From Microbacterium lacus (GTDB taxonomy: Bacteria; Actinomycetota; Actinomycetes; Actinomycetales; Microbacteriaceae): a stretch of 64,000 nt of DNA. The position numbers and the translations under genes are program-made. The number at the start of each line of letters is the position of its first letter. Within the stretch, counting starts at the first letter, position 1. Below the pieces are notes generated by a model, which saw only the letters and a program-made list of their open reading frames with translations, did not search any database and was not told the origin of the DNA. Positions 52,611 to 60,245 of this stretch are shown one piece after another. The stretch covers positions 1 through 64,000 of the forward strand of contig NZ_NMUM01000023.1 in the NCBI RefSeq assembly GCF_002812805.1. The letters are read 5' to 3'.

Positions 52611-53507
52611 TCAGGGCGCGGCAGGGATGACCGCCGCCACCGCCTCGTCAACGGTCGTGTGCGTGAACGTGAACCCGGATGCCTCGAGCGCGGCCGGCAC
52701 GACGTGTGCATCGACGAGTAGCACCGCGTCGGCCATGTCGCGTCCGAGTCCCAGGCGGAGAGCCCACGCCGGTGCGCGCAGGATGTAGGGCCTGTTCATG
52801 CGGCGCGCCAGCGCGAAGCCGAGATCGTTGGCGGTCGCGCGGGTCGGCCCCGACAGATTGACGGGTCCCTCGAGCTGCGCATCGATGACGTGGCGGATGG
52901 CGCGCACCTCGTCGACGAGCGAGATCCACGGCCAGACCTGTGTACCGCGGCCCATCGGCCCGCTGAGCCCGAACCTCGTCAGCAGGATCAGGGGTTTCAG
53001 CACGCTCTCGGGGTGGACGACGGGCGCGGTCCGGAGCAGCGCGACGCGCGCCGACCCGGCCGTGCGCGCGGTGGCCTCCCACTCGACACACAGGTCGCTC
53101 AGGAATCCATCCCCCGGGCCCGCGTCCTCGCGCAATTCGCGTCCGGGAACGGACCCGTAATAGCCGATCGCGCTGGCGGACACGAATGCCGGAGCGTTGT
53201 CGCCGAGCGTGCGCAAGGCTTTCGCCAGCACACCCGTGGCCTCGAGCCGGGACGACACCAACGTTCGCTTGTAGGACGACGTCCACGGGATGCGCCCGAT
53301 ACTCGCACCGTTCAGGTTGACGACGGCCGTGGCCCCCTCGAGCACGTTCGGATCGAGCGGCGAGCCGTCCAGCCAGCGGACCTCAGAAGGGCCCTGTGGC
53401 TCACGCCGAACGAGAGTCGTCACCTCGATGCCGTCGGCGAGAAGACTGTCGGTGAGCGTCCGGCCAATCAGGCCAGAGGCGCCCGCGATGACGACGCGCT
53501 GAGACAT
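52611..53507 (-). CDS. TIGR01777-family NAD-dependent epimerase-like protein
   Basis: A 298-residue atypical SDR. VVIAGASGLIGRTL is the dinucleotide loop; VVNLNGASIG, SASAIGYYG and WEATARTAGSARVALLRTAPVV follow the YfcH/TIGR01777 pattern. The C-terminal AALEASGFTFTHTTVDEAV is the DUF1731 tail. ATG 53507 starts the recognisable domain; longer reading to 53582 overlaps the OsmC gene. Substrate unknown in this family. 14 bp after the OsmC-type gene, so probably co-transcribed. Confidence 0.88.
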   Translation of the reverse strand: MSQRVVIAGASGLIGRTLTDSLLADGIEVTTLVRREPQGPSEVRWLDGSPLDPNVLEGATAVVNLNGASIGRIPWTSSYKRTLVSSRLEATGVLAKALRTLGDNAPAFVSASAIGYYGSVPGRELREDAGPGDGFLSDLCVEWEATARTAGSARVALLRTAPVVHPESVLKPLILLTRFGLSGPMGRGTQVWPWISLVDEVRAIRHVIDAQLEGPVNLSGPTRATANDLGFALARRMNRPYILRAPAWALRLGLGRDMADAVLLVDAHVVPAALEASGFTFTHTTVDEAVAAVIPAAP

Positions 53508-53521
53508 CCGATCCGCCCGCC

Positions 53522-53947
53522 TCAGGCGAGCGTCGCCTCGAGCGTGATCTCGATGCCCGCGAGAGCCTGCGAGACGGGGCATCCCGTTTTCGCGTCCTGC
53601 GCGATCTTGGCGAAGTCTTCGGCGCTGAGCCCCGGTACAACCGCGTTGACGTTCAGGTGGCTGCCCGTGATTCCGGTGCCCGGCACGAAGGTGACGGATG
53701 CCGTGGTGTCCACGCTCTCGGGCGGGGTGCCGTTCTCGCTCAGCGCGTGCGAGAGCGCCATGCTGAAGCAGGACGAGTGAGCCGCGGCGATGAGTTCTTC
53801 GGGCGTCGTGACGGAACCGGATCCCTCGGAACGGGCCTTCCAGTTGACGTCGAACGTGCCGGCGTGGGAGGTGTCGAGGGCGACCGTGCCCGAGCCGCCC
53901 ATGAGGCTGCCCTTCCAGGCGGTGCTGGCTTCGCTCGTAACGCTCAT
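53522..53947 (-). CDS. OsmC-family peroxiredoxin
   Basis: A 141-residue thiol peroxidase reducing organic hydroperoxides. Both redox cysteines are visible: HSSCFSM (peroxidatic) and KTGCPVSQAL (resolving), with the preceding PEELIAAAH block. GGAGGACT precedes ATG 53947. Followed after 14 bp by the TIGR01777 protein. Confidence 0.93.
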   Translation of the reverse strand: MSVTSEASTAWKGSLMGGSGTVALDTSHAGTFDVNWKARSEGSGSVTTPEELIAAAHSSCFSMALSHALSENGTPPESVDTTASVTFVPGTGITGSHLNVNAVVPGLSAEDFAKIAQDAKTGCPVSQALAGIEITLEATLA

Positions 53948-54066
53948 GGGAGTCCTCCGGGTTGGTTGTGCCGCTGCATCGTCGGCACGGATCGCCGACG
54001 ACCTGTCTCTTCGGTCAGCCTAATCCGGCCCGCGGACGTGCGCGACGTAACGCCGAGGATTGCGTC

Positions 54067-54645
54067 TCAGACGGCGGGACGCGCGCGCCCGACGACGCCC
54101 GCACGCTGGAGGACGAGGTACAGCTGGCAGCCGAGGCACAGACCGAAGACGGCGTTCAGGAATGCGGCGGCAAACGCGGCGGCGGCGGCGATCGGTAGCG
54201 CCCACGGCACCCCCGCGAGGTGCAGGACGAGGCCGATCGTGACGACAAACAGTCCGACGCCCTGCGCGAAGCGGGGCGGGCGCGGGTCTTCGAGCTCGGT
54301 CGGGGGCTTCAGACGCGGCCGGATGACCCGGCGAAACAGCGCACCCCACGGCGCCGTGCGCGGCGCGAGCACGCCCCACAGGAATAGCAGGGCGATCACG
54401 AGCATCAGCAGGAAGGCCGGATCGCGTACGCGCTGGGCGAGGGAGGCGTAGGTGATCGCGAACGATCCGTCGCCGGGGAGTGTGCTTCCGGTCCCCGAAA
54501 CGATTCCGAAGTCGAAACTCTGGGACGTCGAGAGACCTGTCAGCCCCAGCAGCACGGCCACGGCGAGCAAAACAGCGGTGATGGATGCCGCAAAGCGTGG
54601 TCCACGCGGGTCGATGCCCGCGGGGGCGCTGGTTCGATCAGACAC
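54067..54645 (-). CDS. DUF4395-type membrane protein
   Basis: A 192-residue integral membrane protein with about four helices. DPRGPRFAASITAVLLA at the start and AFLNAVFGLCLGCQLYL (CxxC-like pair) at the end are typical of actinobacterial DUF4395. GTG 54645 overlaps the stop of the thioredoxin-like gene by eight bases. The pairing with a membrane thioredoxin suggests a role in envelope disulfide chemistry (inference). Confidence 0.82.
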   Translation of the reverse strand: MSDRTSAPAGIDPRGPRFAASITAVLLAVAVLLGLTGLSTSQSFDFGIVSGTGSTLPGDGSFAITYASLAQRVRDPAFLLMLVIALLFLWGVLAPRTAPWGALFRRVIRPRLKPPTELEDPRPPRFAQGVGLFVVTIGLVLHLAGVPWALPIAAAAAFAAAFLNAVFGLCLGCQLYLVLQRAGVVGRARPAV

Positions 54646-55096
54646 GTTCGGGCTCCGCTTCGGGTGCTGCGTCAGCACCGATCACCCGCGCCAGCTCCAT
54701 CTCGATCACATCGCGGCGCGCGACACCGCCGAAGCGCGTCTGCACGACGCCGTCGCGATCGAGGATGAGTGTCGTCGGGGTCTGCAGGACGTGGAAGTGC
54801 TTCGCGATGTCGGGACGATTGGTCAGGTCGACGTCGAGATGACGCACGCCCGGGCGCGCATCTGCGACGGCCGAGAGGGTGCGGTGAACGCCCGGGCAGC
54901 GCGAGCACATTTCGGTGCTGAACTGCAGAAGTGTTGCGACATCGCCCAGTCCGTCGGCGCCGAGCCGCGCGGGTTCGACGACCTCATGGGGCACGTGGTG
55001 ATGCGCGCGTCCCTGGTTCCACCGCACGACGATGCCCGCGACAACGGTGACCGTCAGCAAGACGGCCAATCCGATCAGGGCTTCAACGAGAGTCAC
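54638..55096 (-). CDS. Membrane-tethered thioredoxin-like protein
   Basis: A 152-residue protein. One N-terminal helix (about 4-25) is followed by a thioredoxin fold with the active site TEMCSRCPG and cis-Pro in LQTPTTLILD. Orientation of the domain relative to the membrane is not certain. GTG 55096 follows TATCCT (55105-55110) by eight bases. Divergent from thyX across about 100 bp. Forms an operon with DUF4395. Confidence 0.87.
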   Translation of the reverse strand: MTLVEALIGLAVLLTVTVVAGIVVRWNQGRAHHHVPHEVVEPARLGADGLGDVATLLQFSTEMCSRCPGVHRTLSAVADARPGVRHLDVDLTNRPDIAKHFHVLQTPTTLILDRDGVVQTRFGGVARRDVIEMELARVIGADAAPEAEPERV

Positions 55097-55187
55097 AGCA
55101 ACCCAGGATAGGCGTGTCGGGCAGGCCGGGGCTCGCTCGAGAGACTTTTAACGGCTACGCCGTAACAATCGTCCGGACGCTCGCGGG

Positions 55188-55193
55188 TAGTCT
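55188..55193 (+). promoter_or_regulatory. -10 element, leaderless thyX
   Basis: TAGTCT, six bases before GTG 55200. Confidence 0.5.
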
Positions 55194-55199
55194 GGGCGC

Positions 55200-55958
55200 G
55201 TGACCGATGCTGCTATCTCCGCCGAGTCCACCGTCCCCGCCGTCGAGTTCCGCTCCGACGTGACCGTCGAGCTCGTGCGTTCGAGCGCGTCCGACAGCGA
55301 TGTGTTGTTCGCTGCGCGCGTCTCGACGATGGGCGAGCAGACACTCGAAGAAGCCGCATCCGGTGCCGACGCGTCCGCTCGTGATCGCGGACTGATCAAC
55401 TACCTCATGCGCGACCGCCACGGTTCGCCGTTCGAGCACAACTCGATGACGTTCTACGTTCAGGCCCCGATCTTCGTGTTCCGCGAGTTCATGCGGCACC
55501 GCATCGCGTCTTATAACGAAGAGTCGGGCCGCTACCGCGAGCTCCGCCCGGTGTTCTACGTTCCCGCCGCTGACCGTCGCCTGATCCAGGTGGGCAAGCC
55601 GGGTGCGTACGAGTTCCTCGAGGGGACCCCGGAACAGACTGCGCTGACGGATGCTGTCACGCGCGAGGCATCCGTCCACGCGTTCGAGGCATACCAGCGG
55701 ATGCTCGACGCCGGTGTTGCCCGCGAGGTCGCCCGCATCGTGCTTCCGCTGAACATCTACTCGTCGATGTACGTGACGATGAACGCCCGTGCCCTGATGA
55801 ACTTCCTGTCCTTGCGTACGAAGCGTGAGGGCACCCACTTCCCGTCGTTCCCGCAGCGCGAGATCGAGATGGTGGCGGAAAAGATGGAGCACATCTGGAC
55901 CGATCTCATGCCGTTCACGCACGCCTCGTTCAACGGCAACGGTCGCGTCGCGCCCTGA
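55200..55958 (+). CDS. thyX: Flavin-dependent thymidylate synthase
   Basis: A 252-residue ThyX making dTMP from dUMP with FAD and methylenetetrahydrofolate. The ThyX motif RHRIASYNEESGRY begins at R99; HGSPFEHNSMTFYVQAPIFV precedes it as expected. GTG start, apparently leaderless. Its place between dapB and dapA is the conserved actinobacterial order. Confidence 0.97.
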   Translation: MTDAAISAESTVPAVEFRSDVTVELVRSSASDSDVLFAARVSTMGEQTLEEAASGADASARDRGLINYLMRDRHGSPFEHNSMTFYVQAPIFVFREFMRHRIASYNEESGRYRELRPVFYVPAADRRLIQVGKPGAYEFLEGTPEQTALTDAVTREASVHAFEAYQRMLDAGVAREVARIVLPLNIYSSMYVTMNARALMNFLSLRTKREGTHFPSFPQREIEMVAEKMEHIWTDLMPFTHASFNGNGRVAP

Positions 55959-55977
55959 GGCGCCGGGCTCGCGCGCG

Positions 55978-56742
55978 ATGGCCAAGACAGTGCTCATCAC
56001 GGGCGCCAGCTCGGGACTCGGCACCGAGTACGCCCGCCAGCTGGCGGCGCGTGGTGCGAACCTCGTGCTCGTCGCCCGCGATCGCGGGGCGCTCGAGCGC
56101 CTCGGGGCGGAGCTTGCCCGCGACCACGGGATCTCTTACGAGGTGCTCGCCGTCGACCTCACCAAGCCGCGCCAGCTCGAGAAGGTGACGGACCGCCTCG
56201 CTGAGGTCGCGCGCCCCATCGAGATGCTCGTCAACAACGCCGGCTTCGGGCTGGACCTCGCGTTCGAGAGCAACGACATCGAAGATGAGGCGCGCCACCT
56301 TGCGCTGCACGTCGAGGTGCCGATGCGCCTCATGCGGGCGGCCCTGCCCGGCATGCTCGAGCGTGGCAGCGGACGGATCGTCAACATCGCTTCGGTGGCC
56401 GGCTTCATCCCGCGCTCGACGTATGGCGCCTGCAAGGGCTGGCTGATCAGTTTCAGCCGGTGGGCGAACGGGCGGTACGCACCCCGCGGGGTGACCGTCA
56501 CGGCAGTCTGCCCGGGCTTCACGCATACGGGCTTCCACGAGCGCATGGGTCTCGCGCCCGGCAATGAGGGCGTGCCCGCCGCGCTCTGGCTCGACGCATC
56601 CGACGTCGTCTCGGAATCCCTCCGGGATATCGCCCGCGGCAAGGCCGTGTCGGTTCCGTCTCTGCGGTACAAGGCGCTCGTGGCGCTGACCCGTCTGGTG
56701 CCGCCGTCGTTCGCTGCACGGGTGGGGGAGAGTGGCCGCTGA
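55978..56742 (+). CDS. Short-chain dehydrogenase/reductase
   Basis: A 254-residue SDR. VLITGASSGLGTEYA (TGxxxGxG), NNAGFG, S in IASVAGF and the YGACK catalytic pair are present. The C-terminal 60 residues (SVPSLRYKALVALTRLVPPSFAARVG) form the basic tail of the DltE-like SDR subgroup. ATG 55978 is 19 bases past the thyX stop; the frame extends into thyX. Not part of the usual dapB-thyX-dapA order, so probably a local insertion. Substrate unknown. Confidence 0.9.
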   Translation: MAKTVLITGASSGLGTEYARQLAARGANLVLVARDRGALERLGAELARDHGISYEVLAVDLTKPRQLEKVTDRLAEVARPIEMLVNNAGFGLDLAFESNDIEDEARHLALHVEVPMRLMRAALPGMLERGSGRIVNIASVAGFIPRSTYGACKGWLISFSRWANGRYAPRGVTVTAVCPGFTHTGFHERMGLAPGNEGVPAALWLDASDVVSESLRDIARGKAVSVPSLRYKALVALTRLVPPSFAARVGESGR

Positions 56743-56824
56743 GCGATCGCTGTGACCCCGGGAGTCTCCGCGGTCGTCACACGAGTGAGGTTGCACGACA
56801 CCGCGGCCCGATAGCCTAGGAACC

Positions 56825-57802
56825 ATGACTCACACCGCCAATCCCTTCGGTCAGGTGCTGGTCGCGCTCGTCACCCCCATGACGGCCGACGGCGAGGTCG
56901 ATTGGCCCGCTGTCGAGAAGCACATCGACGACGTCATCACGGCGGGTGCGGATGGAATCGTCGTGACGGGTACGACCGGTGAGACGAGCACGTTGACGGA
57001 TGCTGAGAAGCTCCGTCTGGTCGAGGTCGGCAAGGACGTCTCGGCCGGACGCGCCAAGATCATCACGGGCGGCGGCTCGAACGAGACGGCCCACGCGATC
57101 GGGCTGTACAAGGCGAGCGAAAAGGCCGGCGCCGACGGCATCATGATCGTCACGCCGTACTACAACAAGCCGACTCAAGCAGGCATCCTCACGCACTTCC
57201 GCCTCGTTGCGGACGCCACGGACCTGCCGGTCATTCTCTACGACATCCCGGGGCGCACCGGGGTCGAGATCAAGTACGAGACGATTCTGCGTCTCGCCAA
57301 ACACCCGAACATCCTCGCCGTCAAGGATGCCAAGGGCGACTTCAGCGAGGTCAGCCGCGTGCTCAACCAGACCGATCTGATGTACTTCTCGGGCGACGAC
57401 GCCAACGTGCTGCCGCACCTGGCGATCGGGGCTTCTGGCCTGATCGGTGTCACGGCGAACATCACCGCGACGCCGTACCGCACGATCGTGGATGCCGTGA
57501 ACCGCGGCGACCTCGCAGCGGCCACCGCGGCGCACAAGCAGCTCGAGCCCCTGGTTCGCGCGGTGATGACGCACGTGCCGGGCACCGTCGCCGCGAAGTA
57601 CATCCTGCACGGCCTCGGTCGGATCGGCAGCCCACGGGTGCGCCTGCCGCTCGTTGGCCCGGAAGAGTGGGAAGCCGCCGCGATCGAGGACGAGCTCGCC
57701 CTCGTTCGCGAGGTCGCGGGTGCCGACTTCTCGAACTTCCGTCCTGACCGCAACGCGGCCGCAGGCGGCGCTCTCCCGAAGATCCACGGCACGACCCGCT
57801 GA
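56825..57802 (+). CDS. dapA: 4-hydroxy-tetrahydrodipicolinate synthase
   Basis: A 325-residue aldolase condensing pyruvate and aspartate semialdehyde. Y139 (LYDIPGRTG) and the Schiff-base K167 (LAVKDAKGD) are in place, with GTTGETSTL at the phosphate-binding loop. TAGCCT lies seven bases before ATG 56825, suggesting another near-leaderless message. Confidence 0.96.
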   Translation: MTHTANPFGQVLVALVTPMTADGEVDWPAVEKHIDDVITAGADGIVVTGTTGETSTLTDAEKLRLVEVGKDVSAGRAKIITGGGSNETAHAIGLYKASEKAGADGIMIVTPYYNKPTQAGILTHFRLVADATDLPVILYDIPGRTGVEIKYETILRLAKHPNILAVKDAKGDFSEVSRVLNQTDLMYFSGDDANVLPHLAIGASGLIGVTANITATPYRTIVDAVNRGDLAAATAAHKQLEPLVRAVMTHVPGTVAAKYILHGLGRIGSPRVRLPLVGPEEWEAAAIEDELALVREVAGADFSNFRPDRNAAAGGALPKIHGTTR

Positions 57803-57840
57803 TCCCGCCCCCGCGCCCAGCGCACGGGAAACGGACCATC

Positions 57841-57963
57841 GCCCGAACGGGCGCCAAAAGACCACAGCCCGAACCCGGGCCAAAAACCACAGCCGCGGAC
57901 CCCTCACCGGGCCGCGCACACCACAACAACACACGAGCGGGAGCCGCGAGGCTCCCTGGAGGC
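57841..57963 (+). promoter_or_regulatory. Hairpin-rich leader of RNase J gene
   Basis: Three small stems precede rnj: GCCCG-AAC-GGGC-type at 57841-57852, GCCCGAACCCGGGC at 57867-57880, and a perfect 7-bp stem GGGAGCC-GCGA-GGCTCCC at 57939-57956 closed by a GNRA tetraloop. The first two are followed by near-identical tails (CCAAAAGACCACA and CCAAAAACCACAG), making a tandem duplication. The third ends one base before the Shine-Dalgarno GGAGG (57958-57962). It could shield translation or act as an RNase J self-control site; the first hairpin may also terminate dapA. Confidence 0.6.
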
Positions 57964-57966
57964 AGC

Positions 57967-59643
57967 ATGCCCACGAACGTCTACGATCCGCCCGCCCTCG
58001 AACAGGGCACCCTGCGCGTCTTCCCCCTCGGCGGACTCGGCGAGATCGGTCGCAACATGACCGTCTTCGAGTACGAGGGCAAGCTCCTCATCGTCGACTG
58101 CGGTGTGTTGTTCCCCGAAGAGCACCAGCCGGGTGTCGACCTGATCCTGCCGGACTTCGAGCCGATCAAGTCCCGTCTCGACGACATCGTCGGCCTCGTT
58201 CTGACCCACGGTCACGAAGACCACATCGGCGCGGTTCCGTACCTGTTGAAGCTCAAGGGCGACATCCCCATCATCGGCTCCGGGCTGACGCTTGCGCTGA
58301 TCGAAGCGAAGCTCAAAGAGCACCGCATCCGCCCGTACAGCCTCACCGTGCGCGAGGGCCAGCACGAGAAGGTCGGCACGTTCGACCTCGAGTTCATCGC
58401 AGTCAACCACTCGATCCCGGACGCGCTCGCCGTCGCGATTCGCACGCCCGCGGGCCTCGTGCTCGCCACGGGTGACTTCAAGATGGACCAGCTGCCGCTC
58501 GACGGCCGCCTGACCGACCTGCGCGCCTTCGCGCGTCTGGGCGAAGAGGGCGTCGATCTGTTCCTCGTCGATTCGACGAACGCGGATGTCCCGGGCTTCA
58601 CGCCGCTCGAAAGCTCGATCGGTCCGGTGCTCGATCAGGTGATCGGCAAGGCCCAGCGTCGCGTCGTCGTCGCAAGCTTCTCCAGTCACGTCCACCGTGT
58701 GCAGCAGGTGCTGGATGCAGCGGCCGCACATGGCCGTCGCGTCGCGTTCCTCGGACGCAGCATGGTGCGCAACATGACGATCGCGTCCGACCTCGGCTAC
58801 CTGCGGGTGCCCGAGGGTGTGCTGATCGACTACAAGAAGGCGCGCGACCTGCCCGACGACAAGATCGTCTACATGTCGACGGGCTCACAGGGCGAGCCGA
58901 TGGCCGTGCTCAGCCGCATGGCGAACCTCGACCACGAGATCGAGCCCGGCCCGGGCGACACCGTGATTCTTGCGTCGAGCCTGATCCCGGGCAACGAGAA
59001 CGCCGTGTACCGCGTGATCGACGGGCTCACCAAGCTCGGCGCCAATGTCGTCCACAAGGGCAATGCGAAGGTGCACGTCTCGGGCCACGCAGCCGCGGGT
59101 GAGCTGCTCTACTGCTACAACATCCTGCAGCCGAAGAACGTGCTGCCGATCCACGGCGAGTACCGGCACCTGACCGCCAACGCCCGCATCGCGCATGACA
59201 GCGGCGTGCCGGTCGAGCGGACGTTCCTCGCCGAGAACGGCACCGTCATCGATCTGCGTGACGGGGTCGCATCCGTGGTCGGACAGCTCGACATCGGGTT
59301 CGTCTACGTCGACGGATCGACGGTGGGCGAGATCACGGATGCCGACCTCAAGGATCGCCGCATCCTCGGCGAAGAGGGCTTCATCTCGGTCATCGTCGTC
59401 GTTGACGCCGCGACCGGCAAGATCATCACGGGCCCCGAGATCCACGCGCGGGGCTTCGCGGAAGACGACAAGGTGTTCGACAGCGTCAAGCCGAAGATCG
59501 CCGCGGCGCTCGCGGATGCCGCGCAGTCGGGTGTCCGCGACACTCACGCCCTGTCGCAGATCGTGCGCCGCACGATCGGGCGCTGGGTCAGCCAGTCGCT
59601 CCGCCGCCGGCCGATGATCGTGCCGCTCGTCATCGAGGCGTAA
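57967..59643 (+). CDS. rnj: Ribonuclease J
   Basis: A 558-residue metallo-beta-lactamase/beta-CASP nuclease with 5'-3' exo- and endonuclease activity in mRNA decay and rRNA processing. The zinc motif HGHEDH (H81, H83, D85, H86) is intact; VNHSIPDALAVAI, ATGDFKMD and the beta-CASP STGSQGEP and HVSGHAAAGEL blocks follow. The C-terminal about 100 residues are the RNase J domain. ATG with strong GGAGG. Confidence 0.96.
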   Translation: MPTNVYDPPALEQGTLRVFPLGGLGEIGRNMTVFEYEGKLLIVDCGVLFPEEHQPGVDLILPDFEPIKSRLDDIVGLVLTHGHEDHIGAVPYLLKLKGDIPIIGSGLTLALIEAKLKEHRIRPYSLTVREGQHEKVGTFDLEFIAVNHSIPDALAVAIRTPAGLVLATGDFKMDQLPLDGRLTDLRAFARLGEEGVDLFLVDSTNADVPGFTPLESSIGPVLDQVIGKAQRRVVVASFSSHVHRVQQVLDAAAAHGRRVAFLGRSMVRNMTIASDLGYLRVPEGVLIDYKKARDLPDDKIVYMSTGSQGEPMAVLSRMANLDHEIEPGPGDTVILASSLIPGNENAVYRVIDGLTKLGANVVHKGNAKVHVSGHAAAGELLYCYNILQPKNVLPIHGEYRHLTANARIAHDSGVPVERTFLAENGTVIDLRDGVASVVGQLDIGFVYVDGSTVGEITDADLKDRRILGEEGFISVIVVVDAATGKIITGPEIHARGFAEDDKVFDSVKPKIAAALADAAQSGVRDTHALSQIVRRTIGRWVSQSLRRRPMIVPLVIEA

Positions 59644-59661
59644 CAGGGGGCGCTGCGCCGC

Positions 59662-59667
59662 TACACT
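59662..59667 (+). promoter_or_regulatory. -10 element, leaderless GNAT gene
   Basis: TACACT, six bases before ATG 59674. Confidence 0.45.
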
Positions 59668-59673
59668 CGCCGC

Positions 59674-60168
59674 ATGCCCGCCTCGTTCACCACGCGTCCC
59701 GCCGCCCAGGCAGATGGCGGGTTCTTGGCGGACATGGTCGTCGAAGCCGTCAATTGGCGTGCGGGCGGTGCGCGTCCACGGCATCAGATTCTGTCCACGC
59801 CCGAGCACGGCCGGTTCGTCGCGGGGTGGATGCGTCCGAGCGACGCCGGATTCGTCGCACTAGACCCGCAGGGATCACCCATCGGCGCCGCCTGGTACCG
59901 GATGCTTCCGCGCACCGACCCCGCTTTCGCCCATGTCGGTACGGGGGTTCCCGAGATGATCATCGGCGTGCGGCCGATCTGGCGCGCGCACGGGGTGGGG
60001 CGGGCGCTGCTGAAGCAGCTGACGGCGCACGCGGCGCAGACCGGGTTCGCTCGACTCAGCCTGAACGTCGAGCGCGGCAACTTCGCCGCGGTGTTCTACC
60101 GCTCTGAGGGCTTCGCCGTGACACAACCCGGAGTCGGTCGAGACACCATGGTCAAGCGCCTGCGGTGA
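59674..60168 (+). CDS. GNAT-family N-acetyltransferase
   Basis: A 164-residue acetyltransferase. MIIGVRPIWRAHGVGRALLKQLTAHA is a variant of motif A (R-x-x-G-x-G/A is retained as RAHGVG), and LSLNVERGNFAAVFYRSEGF is the C-terminal motif. GFVALDPQGSPIGAAWYRMLP precedes. Acceptor unknown. Sits between rnj and ftsK. Confidence 0.88.
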   Translation: MPASFTTRPAAQADGGFLADMVVEAVNWRAGGARPRHQILSTPEHGRFVAGWMRPSDAGFVALDPQGSPIGAAWYRMLPRTDPAFAHVGTGVPEMIIGVRPIWRAHGVGRALLKQLTAHAAQTGFARLSLNVERGNFAAVFYRSEGFAVTQPGVGRDTMVKRLR

Positions 60169-60233
60169 CCCCGGGGCTGAGACCGGGGTGAGGTCGAGCC
60201 GCGTCGCTGCGGCCGAACGTCGCACGTCAGTCG

Positions 60234-60239
60234 TACCGT
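60234..60239 (+). promoter_or_regulatory. -10 element, leaderless ftsK
   Basis: TACCGT, six bases before ATG 60246. Confidence 0.45.
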
Positions 60240-60245
60240 GGGGGA

